A model generated the notes under the pieces. The model saw only the letters and a list, made by a program, of their open reading frames with translations. It was not told the origin of the DNA and searched no databases. From NCBI RefSeq assembly GCF_009866765.1, contig NZ_CP019431.1:5531001-5595000 (forward strand): 64,000 nt of DNA, in the 5' to 3' direction. The translations under genes and the position numbers were made by a program. How positions within the stretch are numbered: position 1 is the first letter of the stretch; the number at the start of each line of letters is the position of its first letter. Shown in pieces: positions 53,978 to 64,000 of the stretch. The DNA is from Pseudomonas sp. S35 (lineage in GTDB: Bacteria > Pseudomonadota > Gammaproteobacteria > Pseudomonadales > Pseudomonadaceae).

Positions 53978-56047
53978 TCAGTCAGTTTTTTCCGCTTCAT
54001 GACCCAACGCCAACATCAGCCCGCTCAAGCGTTTGACCTTGCGTCGCACCGCCTCCTCAAACACCCCGCCACGGGGTTCGATCAGGCTGAACCAGCGCTT
54101 GGCGCGGGTGATACCGGTATAGATCAACTCCTTGGTCAGCACCGGGTTCAAGGCGTCCGGCAGGATCAGGGCGGTATGGGTGAATTCCGAACCCTGGGAT
54201 TTGTGCACGGTCATGGCGTACACGGTTTCCACATCATTCAGACGGCTTGGCAGTACAAATCGCACACCGCCCTGGCCGTCGTTGCGTGGGAAGGCCACAC
54301 GCAGCACCTGAGGGCCACCGTCGCTTTCGGGCAGTTTGAGGGCAATGCCGATATCGCCGTTCATCAAACCGAGGCCGTAGTCGTTGCGGGTCATCAGCAC
54401 CGGGCGGCCTTCGTACCATTGCTCGTCACCCTCGATCAAGCGCACTTTGCGCAAGGCAGCAGTGATGCGCAAGTTCAGCCCTTCCACCCCCCAAGGGCCC
54501 TTGCGCACCGCGCAGAGCAGTTGGAACGCATCGAAGGCTTGCAACAGTTGTTGCGCCCAGTGAGTCCAGGCCGGGTCTTCGCGCGGGGTGTCGAGGGCGG
54601 GACGCGCAGTGTGCAGCAGGTTGAGGTAATAGCGATAACCCTCGGCACCGCCGCCCTGCCCGTCCAGCACCAAGCGTTCCAGGGCGTGGTCGTGCTCACC
54701 TTTGAGGCTGACGCAGAACAGGTCGCTGTGGCTGCGCGCCGCCAGTAGTTTGCGGGCCTCTTCGGCGTTTTGCTGGTTGACCCAGCGCGCCAACTGGCCG
54801 ATGCCGCTGCCTTCGCCGAAACGCCGCGAATAGCGCAGCATCACCACTTGCTGGGCCAGGGGATGGCTGCCGTCCAGGTCCTCTTGCAGGCCGCTGGTGC
54901 TGAGGTCCTCGCCGCTGACGGCTTGCAGCCATTGTCGAGTCTGAGGGCTGTACCAGCCGGCTTCGGCGTCGCGGCACAGATCGCCGAGTACGGCGCCCGC
55001 TTCCACCGAGGCGAGTTGGTCCTTGTCGCCCAGCAGTACCAAACGCGCATGGGGCGGTAACGCGTCCAGCAGGTTGGCCATCATTTCCAGGTCGATCATC
55101 GACGCTTCGTCCACCACCAGCACATCCAGGGGCAATGGGTTGCCAAGGTGATGGCGAAAGTGTCGGGTGCCGGGGCGACTGCCCAGCAAGCGGTGAACCG
55201 TGGTGACTTGGGTCGGGATCTTTTCCTTCACATTTTCCGGCACTTTCAGCGACAGCACTTGCTGGCTGATGGATTCGGTCAAGCGCGCAGCGGCCTTCCC
55301 CGTAGGTGCGGCCAAACGGATCCGCAACGGGCTGCCGGACTCCACGGCCGGCGCCTGCAACAGCGCGAGCAGGCGCACCACGGTGGTGGTCTTGCCGGTG
55401 CCGGGGCCGCCGGTGACGATGCTGAAGGCACCTCGGGTGGCCAGGGCGCAGGCAAGTTTTTGCCAGTCGATCACACCGTCGGGGGCCGGTTGGTCAAACA
55501 ACCCGTTCAAGCGTTGGGGCAAGTCGGCGGCGACGCTTTCCTGAGTCGCGAGGCGCAGGCGCAGGGCGGTGTCGATACGTCGCTCGTAGGCCCAGTAGCG
55601 GCGCAGGTACAGGCGTTTGCCCGACAGCACCAAGGGGCGACTGTGTGCCGACTCACTGTCATCCAACGCCAGGGCGACCAAGGGGCTGGCGGCCAGGGCC
55701 TGGCACCAGTGGGCGCCGTCGAGGCCGTCGAGCAACTGCGATGGCAGCAACATGGCGCCGGTTTGCAGGTCGCCTTCGGGTGGCAGGGACAATGCAAAGT
55801 CCGGTGCCTTCAAGGTTTCGAACAGGTCCAGGCACACATGGCCGTGGCCCAGTTGATGGCTGGTCAGCGCCGCCGCGAGCAGCATCAAGGGGTCGGCCTG
55901 CGGGTCGAGTTCGTGCAGGAAGCCGATAAACGCTTTGTCCAAGGCGCGCAGCCAGCCCCGGTCAACCCAGCGTTCAAACAACTGCACCAGATCGGCGGCG
56001 CGGCTCAGGGGTTCCAGCGCCTCAAGCGGTAACGGCGACAGGCTCAT
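53978..56047 (-). CDS. recD: RecBCD subunit RecD
   Basis: 689 residues. SF1B helicase with Walker A in VTGGPGTGKTTTVVRLLALL, the DEASM Walker B region (LVVDEASMIDLEM), and motif VI ending YAMTVHKSQGSEFTHTALILPDALNPVLTKELIYTGITRAKR. It is the fast 5'-3' motor of RecBCD. The ATG overlaps the recB stop by 4 nt. Confidence 0.95.
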   Translation of the reverse strand: MSLSPLPLEALEPLSRAADLVQLFERWVDRGWLRALDKAFIGFLHELDPQADPLMLLAAALTSHQLGHGHVCLDLFETLKAPDFALSLPPEGDLQTGAMLLPSQLLDGLDGAHWCQALAASPLVALALDDSESAHSRPLVLSGKRLYLRRYWAYERRIDTALRLRLATQESVAADLPQRLNGLFDQPAPDGVIDWQKLACALATRGAFSIVTGGPGTGKTTTVVRLLALLQAPAVESGSPLRIRLAAPTGKAAARLTESISQQVLSLKVPENVKEKIPTQVTTVHRLLGSRPGTRHFRHHLGNPLPLDVLVVDEASMIDLEMMANLLDALPPHARLVLLGDKDQLASVEAGAVLGDLCRDAEAGWYSPQTRQWLQAVSGEDLSTSGLQEDLDGSHPLAQQVVMLRYSRRFGEGSGIGQLARWVNQQNAEEARKLLAARSHSDLFCVSLKGEHDHALERLVLDGQGGGAEGYRYYLNLLHTARPALDTPREDPAWTHWAQQLLQAFDAFQLLCAVRKGPWGVEGLNLRITAALRKVRLIEGDEQWYEGRPVLMTRNDYGLGLMNGDIGIALKLPESDGGPQVLRVAFPRNDGQGGVRFVLPSRLNDVETVYAMTVHKSQGSEFTHTALILPDALNPVLTKELIYTGITRAKRWFSLIEPRGGVFEEAVRRKVKRLSGLMLALGHEAEKTD

Positions 56048-59000
56048 AACAACACTCCTTGTTCCCAGGTGGGCTCAACCTTGGGCGGGATGGGCTTGCC
56101 TTGGAACAACAGGTCCAGGCCTTCGATCAGTTCCCGTGGCGGGCGGGTAAAATACGCGCCTTGGCTGGCGGACTGGGTACCGCGCAGGAACAGGTACAGC
56201 GCACCCCCGACGTGACGGTCGTAGTCGTAGTCCGGCAGGCGTGCCTTCAGTTGGCGGTGCAGGGCCAGTAGGTAAAGCACGTATTGCAGGTCGTACCGGT
56301 GCTCAAGGATCGACTGCTCCATGGCCGCTTGGGTGTAGGCCGAATCGTCTGGGCCGAGCCAATTGGACTTGTAGTCCGCCACGTAATAACGGCCGTCGTG
56401 CTCAAAAGTCAAATCGATAAACCCCTTGAACATGCCGTTGAGCAGCACAGGCTCGGCGGCACCACGGGAAACACCGTTGTGGGTGTACTGGCACACCAGC
56501 TTGTCGAGGGCGAGCACGTCGACTTTATGGCTGGCGAACCAGAACTCCATTTCGATCTGATACTGCTGCAGGCTGCTCAGGGTGACGTGGTCGTTGTCCA
56601 CAGGCAGCGGGGTTTGCAGCAGGTGGCCCAACCAATCGCTGAGGGTGATGATCCAACCCTGCCAGTTGCGTCGGTTGCAACGTGCGCCGACGGCTTTTTC
56701 GATCGCCTGCGGCGTTACGTTGAAGCCTTCTTCGCCGGCCCATTCGAGCAGGCCGTGAAGGAAGGTGCCTGGATTCGGACCGCGTGGGAAACGGTGAATG
56801 TCACCGCCGGACGCCGCCACTTCACGCGGTGCGTCGGGGTCGAGCCGTTCGTCATCAAACAGCTTTTGTGCTTGTGGGCTTTCGGGCGCTTCGAGGTGGG
56901 CGACGCTCATGCTGTCGCCAATGCGCAAGGCGCTGTAGGACGCGATCCACCAATTTTCGGCGGCCTTGCGCGTGGGCAGCAACGGCGCGAGCAAGGTGGC
57001 CTGGTTGCGCGGCGGCTGGTACACGAGGTCTTGGGCGTCGGGCACGTGGGCATAGTGGATGGCCGGGCAGCCTGCCTGCAGGTCCAGCAACCAGCGCGCC
57101 AGCCCCGCGGACTCAGCCAACGACGCACCGCCGCCAAGCAAGTAGCCCAGCGCTGACAAGTGCAAAACCGAACTGTTGCTGTTGCCACGCTTGAGGTCGG
57201 CAACACCGAGCCAGCAGGCATGTTTGGCGCGGGTCAGGGCCACGTAGAACAAACGCAGGTCTTCGGCCAGCCGCTCGTCATCGGCCTGGGCGATCAACTC
57301 GGGCGTAGGCCGCAGGCTGACGTGGGACTTGCCGTGTTCATCGTGGTAATGCAGCGGCAGCCTACTGCCGTCGACCGGTTTGGCCGAACATATGAAGGGC
57401 AGGAAGACCAGGTCGTATTCCAGGCCCTTGGACTTGTGGATCGTCACCACCTTGACCAGTTGCTCATCGCTTTCCAGGCGCAGGATCTGCTCTTCGCCGG
57501 CCTGGCCCGATAACGCGAGGTGTTCGGCCAGATGGCGGATCAGCGCCTGTTCGCCGTCCAGTTCCGAGGCGGCCTGTTGCAGTAATTCGCTGAGGTGCAA
57601 CAGGTTGGTCAGCACGCGCTCGCCATCGCTGCGGGCGATCAGGGTTTGTGGCAGTTTGAAATCGTGGAGCAGGCGCCGCAACATCGGCAACACCCCTTGG
57701 GTGCGCCAGATCAGGCGGTAGCCACGGAACTGCATCACGCGGGTTTCCCACGCCAGTTCGTCCTGGTTCAGACGCTCCAGTTCTGGCAGTGACAGGTTCA
57801 AGGTAACGCAGGCCAGGGCGGCGCGCAGTGGACGCTCGACGTCCGGCTCGGCGCAGGCCTTGAGCCAGGCCAGCAGGTCGTGGGCTTCCTGGGCGGCGAA
57901 TACCGAATCCTTGTCGGACAGGTACACGCTGCGCACACCACGGGCGGCCAATTCGGCGCGTACGGCTTGAGCCTCTTTACCGTCGCGGACAAGGATGGCG
58001 ATGTCTGACGGCAGTACGCCGTTGAAGCTGTCGTCCGGCTGTAGGAAACCGGCCGTGCCGTGTTGGCCGCCGTTAAGCAATTCAACGATCTGCGTGGCAC
58101 ACGCCGCGGCCAATTGTTGTCGGTAGACGGCATTGGAAACGGGCTGATCGGTGGGCAGGTGCCAGAGGTTCATTGCTGGCAATGTTTGGCCATCGACTTG
58201 CAGTTTTTCCTTGCGGCCTTGGGATAACACCGGGTGGAACGGCACCGGGTTTTCGCCTGTCGGCTCGCGGAACAGGAACGCGCCCCGGCCTGTTTCGGCG
58301 CGCTGGAACACATGGTTCACCGCTTCGACCATCGCATGGCTGGAGCGAAAGTTGGTGCCCAGGGTGTGGTGACGGCCGGTGGTGGACTGGCGTGCGCGCA
58401 AGTAGGTGTAGATGTCGGCGCCACGGAACGCGTAGATCGCTTGCTTGGGGTCGCCGATCAGGAACAGGCCACTGTCGAGGTGGTTGTCTTCGATGCGGTA
58501 GATGCTATCGAAGATGCTGTATTGCACCGGGTCGGTGTCCTGGAACTCATCGATCAGGGCCACCGGGAATTGCTCGCGGATCACGCTGGCCAGGCGCTCG
58601 CCACCCTCGGACTGCAGGGCGGCGTTGAGGCGGATCAGCATGTCGTCGAAGCCCATTTCGGCGCGACGGCGCTTTTCTTCTTCAAAACGTTTACCCACCC
58701 AACCGGCGGCGTGTTGCAGTACGGCTGCATCTGGGGTTGGCAGGGCGTCGAGGCTGGCCTTGAGGCTGGCCATAGCGTCGATGCCGGGATGTTGTGGTGG
58801 GTCGCCCTTCCAGGCTTCGGCCATACCGTCGGGGGTCAGGCGAGTGAAGCCGGTGCCGATGTCCAGTTGTTCCAGGGTTTCGTCTGCGGCCCAGGCGCTG
58901 ATCTTTTCGAACCAGGGCTCGAAGTAACGCGCTTGCATCTTGCGGCCATCGACAGCCTTGGCGGCCACGGCTTGCAGGCAGATATCACGCAGCTCGCCAG

Positions 59001-59718
59001 CCCATTGTTGCCAGGGCGCTTTGATGGTTATCAACGCTTCACGGCGTTCTTGCAGGCACGCGGTGATCAGTTCGGCGGGGGCGCGGGTTTCATCAGTGGG
59101 GCGCTCGCTGCCGAACAGTGCACGCACCCGCGGCATCAACGCGGCGGGGCCGCCCCAGTTGCTGCGCACCCAGGTGAGCGCGTCGTCGTGCATCGGGTAG
59201 CAGAACAACCGCCAGTAATCGCGCAGCACTTCGCCGAGCAGATCACTGTGGTCGGTTTCCAGGGTCTGGGTGAACAGGCTGCCGCTGTCGAACGCATGTT
59301 CGCGCAGCATGCGCTGGCACCAACTGTGGATCGTGGAAACTGCCGCTTCGTCCATCCATTGAGCGGCGATGTCCAACCGATTGGCGCAGGCCGGCCATTG
59401 CTCGGGAAGGTATTGGGCGCGCAGGTCAGCGATCAACGCGTCGAGCTGTTCGATCTCGCCGCGAAAAAAGCGCGCCGCTTCGGCCAGTCGGATGCGGATG
59501 CGTTCACGCAGCTCCTTGGTAGCGGCATCAGTGAACGTAACCACCAGGATTTGCGGCGGCAATAGTTCGCGGCCAAAGCCGGATTCGTCGCCACCGTGGC
59601 CGAGCACCAGGCGCAGGTACAGGGCGGAAATGGTGAAGGTCTTGCCGGTGCCGGCGCTGGCTTCAATCAGCTGGCTGCCTTTTAGCGGGAACGCCAGGGC
59701 CAAGGGTTTGCTGCTCAT
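56044..59718 (-). CDS. recB: RecBCD subunit RecB (helicase-nuclease)
   Basis: 1224 residues. SF1A helicase (Walker A EASAGTGKTFTISALYLR; LIDEFQDTDPVQYSIFD) and a C-terminal nuclease domain with YYVADYKSNWLG (D-x-K) and the GAPxxF-type end. The ATG at 59718 overlaps recC by 4 nt; the longer frame extends within recC. It is the slower 3'-5' motor and the nuclease that recognises Chi control. Confidence 0.96.
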   Translation of the reverse strand: MSSKPLALAFPLKGSQLIEASAGTGKTFTISALYLRLVLGHGGDESGFGRELLPPQILVVTFTDAATKELRERIRIRLAEAARFFRGEIEQLDALIADLRAQYLPEQWPACANRLDIAAQWMDEAAVSTIHSWCQRMLREHAFDSGSLFTQTLETDHSDLLGEVLRDYWRLFCYPMHDDALTWVRSNWGGPAALMPRVRALFGSERPTDETRAPAELITACLQERREALITIKAPWQQWAGELRDICLQAVAAKAVDGRKMQARYFEPWFEKISAWAADETLEQLDIGTGFTRLTPDGMAEAWKGDPPQHPGIDAMASLKASLDALPTPDAAVLQHAAGWVGKRFEEEKRRRAEMGFDDMLIRLNAALQSEGGERLASVIREQFPVALIDEFQDTDPVQYSIFDSIYRIEDNHLDSGLFLIGDPKQAIYAFRGADIYTYLRARQSTTGRHHTLGTNFRSSHAMVEAVNHVFQRAETGRGAFLFREPTGENPVPFHPVLSQGRKEKLQVDGQTLPAMNLWHLPTDQPVSNAVYRQQLAAACATQIVELLNGGQHGTAGFLQPDDSFNGVLPSDIAILVRDGKEAQAVRAELAARGVRSVYLSDKDSVFAAQEAHDLLAWLKACAEPDVERPLRAALACVTLNLSLPELERLNQDELAWETRVMQFRGYRLIWRTQGVLPMLRRLLHDFKLPQTLIARSDGERVLTNLLHLSELLQQAASELDGEQALIRHLAEHLALSGQAGEEQILRLESDEQLVKVVTIHKSKGLEYDLVFLPFICSAKPVDGSRLPLHYHDEHGKSHVSLRPTPELIAQADDERLAEDLRLFYVALTRAKHACWLGVADLKRGNSNSSVLHLSALGYLLGGGASLAESAGLARWLLDLQAGCPAIHYAHVPDAQDLVYQPPRNQATLLAPLLPTRKAAENWWIASYSALRIGDSMSVAHLEAPESPQAQKLFDDERLDPDAPREVAASGGDIHRFPRGPNPGTFLHGLLEWAGEEGFNVTPQAIEKAVGARCNRRNWQGWIITLSDWLGHLLQTPLPVDNDHVTLSSLQQYQIEMEFWFASHKVDVLALDKLVCQYTHNGVSRGAAEPVLLNGMFKGFIDLTFEHDGRYYVADYKSNWLGPDDSAYTQAAMEQSILEHRYDLQYVLYLLALHRQLKARLPDYDYDRHVGGALYLFLRGTQSASQGAYFTRPPRELIEGLDLLFQGKPIPPKVEPTWEQGVLL

Positions 59719-62700
59719 GCGCCGGCCTCCTCGCCTGCAAGTGATCGCCAGGGGGCGTTGATCAGCGGGCGGTACAGGGTTTCGCACCAGCCTTCGAATT
59801 CTTCGCTGGCAATCAAGGCCGCGTAATCGGGGAATTGGCGGGTGAGCGCCGGGGTTTCGCGGCGCTCGCCGTCGGTGGTCAGGCCGTCGCCTTCATAGGC
59901 TTTACTCGCTGCGGCGTGGGCCTTGGCCGGGTCGGTTTGGCTGAGCCAGGCGAAGGCGGTTTTGACCGCAACCGGCAGCGGCTTTCTCATTGCGCTGTGC
60001 CAGGCCAACAGCAAGTTGCCGAGGATTTCCCGAGCGACGGGTTTATCCAGTGGGGCCAGTAGCAGGGTGTCGTCACTGGCCACCAGACCGGTGCTCAACG
60101 GTAGGCCGCAGGCGCACGCCACCACATGGTTGACCCAAGGACGGATCAGGCGATGCCATTTGCGCGTCTTGATCGAACCGATGCTGTTGGGGATGGTGGT
60201 GACGCTTAGCAATGCGCCATCACTGCGTCGGTGCAAGCCGCTGATCCAGCCTTCCAGTGCAATGCCTTGATGCTCGAAACTGATCGGTTCGGCAGCGGTG
60301 TGTGGCGTCGGCCATAGGGCCAGCAAGTGTTGATAGCGTTGCAGCAGGTTGGGCAACGGCTCGATCAGTTCGTTGCGCAGGCACTCACCGAAACCGACCA
60401 TGGGCAGCAGGCCGCTGCCCTGTAAACGCAGGGCCTGGGCATTGAGGGCCTGGTCGAGATGGTCCGGCTGGGACAGCGCGGCGTTCAGCAGGCTGTCGCT
60501 CAGACTGTAGCGTTGTAATGCATCAAGGACGAAGGGTTCTTCGTCGGCCAAGGGTACTTCGGCGGCCTCGAAGAACACTTTCAGACGCTGGCTGAAGAAG
60601 TGTTTGACCGGATTGCGTAGGAAGTCTTGTAACTGGCCAAGGCTCAGAGGTTCTTCCTGTTGATGCTGCGCCAGTTCGTCTTCTTGAGCGACGGCGATGG
60701 GCGCTTCGTGGAGCAACTGCCACTCACGGGCGTAGCTGAACAGCGGGTCGCCTTCGTGGAAGTAGCGGGCGCTGAAGGGTTGCAGTGGATGCTCCTGAGT
60801 CATGGCATGCAGCAGCGGGGTGTCTTGTGCGTGATGCCAGCCGCTGGCGATATGATCGCGCAGTTGGCCGATCAGCACCGACGCCGGGCGCTCGCTGTTA
60901 TCCCGGATGCTGCGGCCGACCCAACTGATGTAAAGCTGGTCGCGGGCGGACAGCAGGGCTTCGAGCAGCAGGTAGCGGTCGTCTTCGCGGCGTGAACGGT
61001 CGCCGGGGCGGTAGTCGCTGCCCATCAGGTCGAAATCCAGCGGCGGCTGGGCACGCGGGTAATCGCCGTCGTTCATGCCGAGCAGGCAGACGAGCTTGAA
61101 GGGGATCGCGCGCATGGGCATCAAGGTGCAAAAATTGACAGCACCGGCGAGGAAGCGCTGGGACAAGCGGCCCTGGTCGAGGCCGGCCAGCCAGGCTTCA
61201 CGGACTACGGTGAGTGGTAACTCGTCCTGTAGGCCAACGGACTCGCAGGTTTCCAGCCAGGTTTCCCTGAGTTGTTCGAGTTGGCCCAGGAGGTAGTCGT
61301 CGTGTTCGCTGCTGGGCAGGAAAAACAGTTGCATCAGGCGTTGCAGGCGCTCGCCCCATTCCTGAGGCGCAGCCGGTTGCGACAAGGCTTGATGAGCGTC
61401 ATTGAGTGCGTCGAGCAACGCGACCAGCGGGCCGATCAGTGCTGCGTCGAGGCCACCGATTTCATCGTAGGGTTCAATCCCTTCACAGGCGGCACCACTG
61501 CCGACGGCGTAACCCAGCAGCATACGACGCAGGCCGAATCGCCAGCTGTTTTGCTCCAGATCGCCTGGCAGACCGAGGCCGGCACGTTGCTCGGCGTTAA
61601 GCCCCCAACGGATGCCGGCGCCTTCGATCCAGCGGTGCAGTGTGGGCAGGTCGCGCTCTTTAATGCCGAAGCGTTCACGCAGGGCGGGGACGTCGAGCAG
61701 GTCGAGAATCTCGCTGACCGGGAAGCGGCTGTCCGGGAGTTTGAGCAAGTGTTCGACGGCGATCAGCAGAGGGTCGCGACCGCGCTGGCCCTGGTCTGTC
61801 AGAGTAAACGGGATGAAGCGTGGGTCGCTTCTTTCCAGTTGACCGAATACTGCGCGGATGTGCGGCGCATAGCTGTCGATGTCGGGGACCATGACGATGA
61901 TGTCCCTGGGGCGAAGCGTGGCGTCGGCGCTGAAGCGTTGGAGCAGTTGGTCGTGGAGGACCTCCACTTCCCGTTGGGCGCTGTGGGCGATGTGGAAGCG
62001 GATTGAAGCATCCCGCTCCAAGTCGACAGCCGGCCAGAGTTCGCGAGTCTCGTTGAGCGGGCGCAGCTCGAGAATATCGTCCTGGAGCTGGTTGAGCAGT
62101 GTGGCGGGGTTGCTGTCGCTGAACAGGTCAATGCGCCCATCGCGAAAGGCGGCGCGGTAACTATTGGGGTCGTCGTAGCTATCCAGCAGGCTGATGTAGT
62201 CACGGCCTTGTTTGCCCCAGGCAGCGAGTAACGGATGGGCGTGTTGATGCAGCGTTTGTGGATCGATGGTGACTGGCATGCCGGTCTTGCGGGCTTGGCG
62301 TTTGTATTCGTTACGCAGTAGGTCTTTGTCGGCAACGATATCGGACCAATGGTGTCGACACGGGTTGTGCACGCACAGCAGGACCTGGCTGAACCGGGCC
62401 AGACCGGCAAGGGCTTCGAGCGCTTGGGCGGGCAAGGAAGAAATCCCGAAAACGATCACTCTCGACGGCAGGCCTTGGGGGGCTTCTTCAAGCGCGTTGA
62501 TACGTTCAATGAAGCGCTGGTGAACGCCGGCGCGACTTTCAGCCATGCCCGCTTCACCGACGTCCAACAGCAGCGCACCCCATAACTCGGCTTGCCAGCA
62601 GTTGGCGGGATTAAGCGGCTTGGATTCCCCTCGACCATTACGCAGTTGGTGGCGACCCGCGGCCCAGTCTTCCAGCCAATCTGCGCGGTAGACCTGATAC

Positions 62701-63164
62701 TGGTCAAACAGGTCGGCTAGCCGCTCAGCGAGTTGGTAGCGTTTACGCAGATCGGTGTCGTGGGTCAGAAAGCGCTGCAATGGCTCGAAATGCGGTTGAT
62801 CGATGAGCTCCGGGAGCAGACGCATCAAGCGCCAGGTGAGGGGGGCTTTATCGAGCAGGGACTTGGGCGGGATTTCGTCGCGCCCAAGGACCATGCGATA
62901 GAGCTGCCACATGAAGCTGCCGGGGAGCTGCACGTCGATGGCGGCAGCGATTCCGCAGCCACCCATATCGTCATCCTCTGGGTCTTCAGCCAGGGCCAGC
63001 TTGAGCCACTGGGCAATGCCGTTGCTTTGTACCAGGGCAATTTCGTTTTCCAGGGGCGCCAGGGGGTAACGGCGCATCCAGCTCACCACCAGGCCGCGTA
63101 GCTCGTCCAGGCGGTTGCCGTGAACCACCATGAATCCAGCGCTGAGGGATATCGCATCCGGCAT
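59715..63164 (-). CDS. recC: RecBCD subunit RecC
   Basis: 1149 residues. N-terminal segment GFMVVHGNRLDELRGLVVSWMRRYPLAPLENEI and the inactive helicase-nuclease-like folds that bind Chi. It is the first gene of recCBD. Downstream ORFs on the other strand are shadows. The upstream 130 nt, between recC and the rRNA terminator, must hold its promoter. Confidence 0.95.
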   Translation of the reverse strand: MPDAISLSAGFMVVHGNRLDELRGLVVSWMRRYPLAPLENEIALVQSNGIAQWLKLALAEDPEDDDMGGCGIAAAIDVQLPGSFMWQLYRMVLGRDEIPPKSLLDKAPLTWRLMRLLPELIDQPHFEPLQRFLTHDTDLRKRYQLAERLADLFDQYQVYRADWLEDWAAGRHQLRNGRGESKPLNPANCWQAELWGALLLDVGEAGMAESRAGVHQRFIERINALEEAPQGLPSRVIVFGISSLPAQALEALAGLARFSQVLLCVHNPCRHHWSDIVADKDLLRNEYKRQARKTGMPVTIDPQTLHQHAHPLLAAWGKQGRDYISLLDSYDDPNSYRAAFRDGRIDLFSDSNPATLLNQLQDDILELRPLNETRELWPAVDLERDASIRFHIAHSAQREVEVLHDQLLQRFSADATLRPRDIIVMVPDIDSYAPHIRAVFGQLERSDPRFIPFTLTDQGQRGRDPLLIAVEHLLKLPDSRFPVSEILDLLDVPALRERFGIKERDLPTLHRWIEGAGIRWGLNAEQRAGLGLPGDLEQNSWRFGLRRMLLGYAVGSGAACEGIEPYDEIGGLDAALIGPLVALLDALNDAHQALSQPAAPQEWGERLQRLMQLFFLPSSEHDDYLLGQLEQLRETWLETCESVGLQDELPLTVVREAWLAGLDQGRLSQRFLAGAVNFCTLMPMRAIPFKLVCLLGMNDGDYPRAQPPLDFDLMGSDYRPGDRSRREDDRYLLLEALLSARDQLYISWVGRSIRDNSERPASVLIGQLRDHIASGWHHAQDTPLLHAMTQEHPLQPFSARYFHEGDPLFSYAREWQLLHEAPIAVAQEDELAQHQQEEPLSLGQLQDFLRNPVKHFFSQRLKVFFEAAEVPLADEEPFVLDALQRYSLSDSLLNAALSQPDHLDQALNAQALRLQGSGLLPMVGFGECLRNELIEPLPNLLQRYQHLLALWPTPHTAAEPISFEHQGIALEGWISGLHRRSDGALLSVTTIPNSIGSIKTRKWHRLIRPWVNHVVACACGLPLSTGLVASDDTLLLAPLDKPVAREILGNLLLAWHSAMRKPLPVAVKTAFAWLSQTDPAKAHAAASKAYEGDGLTTDGERRETPALTRQFPDYAALIASEEFEGWCETLYRPLINAPWRSLAGEEAGA

Positions 63165-63259
63165 AACGGCTTCCTTGGAAAAAGCAAAATCGAGGCGTGG
63201 ACTTTAGCACTGAAGGCCGCTCGGATGAGCTTCCAGGTACTTTCCGAGCGCCCAAAACA

Positions 63260-63289
63260 AAACCCCATCTGCTTTCGCAAATGGGGTTT
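63260..63289 (-). terminator. Terminator of the ribosomal RNA operon
   Basis: AAACCCCAT/ATGGGGTTT stem with GTTTTGTTTT following on the minus strand, 11 nt past the 5S gene. It separates the rrn operon from recC. Confidence 0.85.
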
Positions 63290-63300
63290 CGGAATTTAAT

Positions 63301-63416
63301 CTTGACGATGACCTACTCTCACATGGGGAAACCCCACACTACCATCGGCGATGCATCGTTTCACTACTGAGTTCGGGATGGGATCAGGTGGTTCCAATGC
63401 TCTATGGTCGTCAAGA
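63301..63416 (-). rRNA. rrf: 5S ribosomal RNA
   Basis: Read on the minus strand, it runs from TTGACGACCATAGAGC to TGAGAGTAGGTCATCGTCAA, the standard Pseudomonas 5S. The ends pair with each other (TTGACGA/TCGTCAA). The exact ends may differ by one or two bases. Confidence 0.95.
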
Positions 63417-63574
63417 AATTCGGGTACTGAGTCGCGGCCAGTTGGCCTCGCTTCAGCAAATTGGATATGTGACAGCTTTCGGTGTTTTGTGAGCATCGAA
63501 CTTTCGGTTCATTGCGTCTTCACACACCGCAATCTGATGCTCTTTCGAGTAGTCAAATTGCTTGGGTGTTATAT

Positions 63575-64000
<426 letters not shown>

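Noticed and set aside
58234..59565. 443-codon plus-strand frame inside recB
   Set aside because: It is an antisense shadow of high-GC coding sequence with no known domain or ribosome site.
63417..63574. tRNA in the 23S-5S spacer
   Set aside because: No cloverleaf or TTCGA/GTTC-type T-arm fits in the 158-nt spacer.

Overview
The window comes from a fluorescent Pseudomonas, most likely the P. fluorescens group. The evidence is high-GC coding sequence, gene orders shared with P. aeruginosa and P. putida (obg-rpmA-rplU-ispB, yfiBNR, catBCA, antABC, recCBD) and many GTGGGAGGGGGCTTGC-type REP/REPIN repeats between genes. Gene names rest on reading the translations; no database search was run.

Layout. 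0-5.7 kb is a probable light-response block: a short LOV blue-light receptor, a PilZ-like hypothetical, a class II LitR/PplR regulator without its B12 ligands, and a divergent operon for tetrahydromonapterin (folM, folE, folX) that also holds a membrane-anchored monooxygenase-like protein, a DUF1244 protein and a HopJ-like protein. 5.7-20 kb is mostly housekeeping: trxB, cysZ, a glycosyltransferase, an old yellow enzyme, gpx, creA, proB, obg, rpmA, rplU, ispB, yjdM, a Fur-controlled small gene, fklB and a chemoreceptor. At 20.0-20.6 kb lies a gap that is not empty: an unannotated 32-codon ORF with its own terminator, a long structured leader, and a duplicated 22-nt element.

20.6-31.4 kb is accessory metabolism: a D-aminoacylase/RpiR/GntP cassette, an LprI-like protein, a SulP transporter, oxidoreductases, LysR regulators and a TauE/SafE permease. 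31.4-45.5 kb is a tryptophan-degradation supercluster. KynA, KynB and KynU turn tryptophan into anthranilate, AntABC makes catechol, and CatA, CatB and CatC carry it to 3-oxoadipate enol-lactone. Three specific regulators (KynR, CatR, AntR) and two amino-acid permeases sit among these genes.

45.9-49.9 kb holds a cupin protein and the valine-degradation pair mmsA/mmsB with a divergent LysR regulator. 49.9-51.3 kb holds a probably acquired single-domain proline dehydrogenase behind a long leader. 51.5-53.8 kb is the yfiR-yfiN-yfiB cyclic-di-GMP module. 54-63.2 kb is recC-recB-recD. The window ends in the 3' end of a ribosomal RNA operon read on the minus strand (23S, then 5S, then a terminator). 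No tRNA, CRISPR array, integrase or intact insertion sequence was seen.
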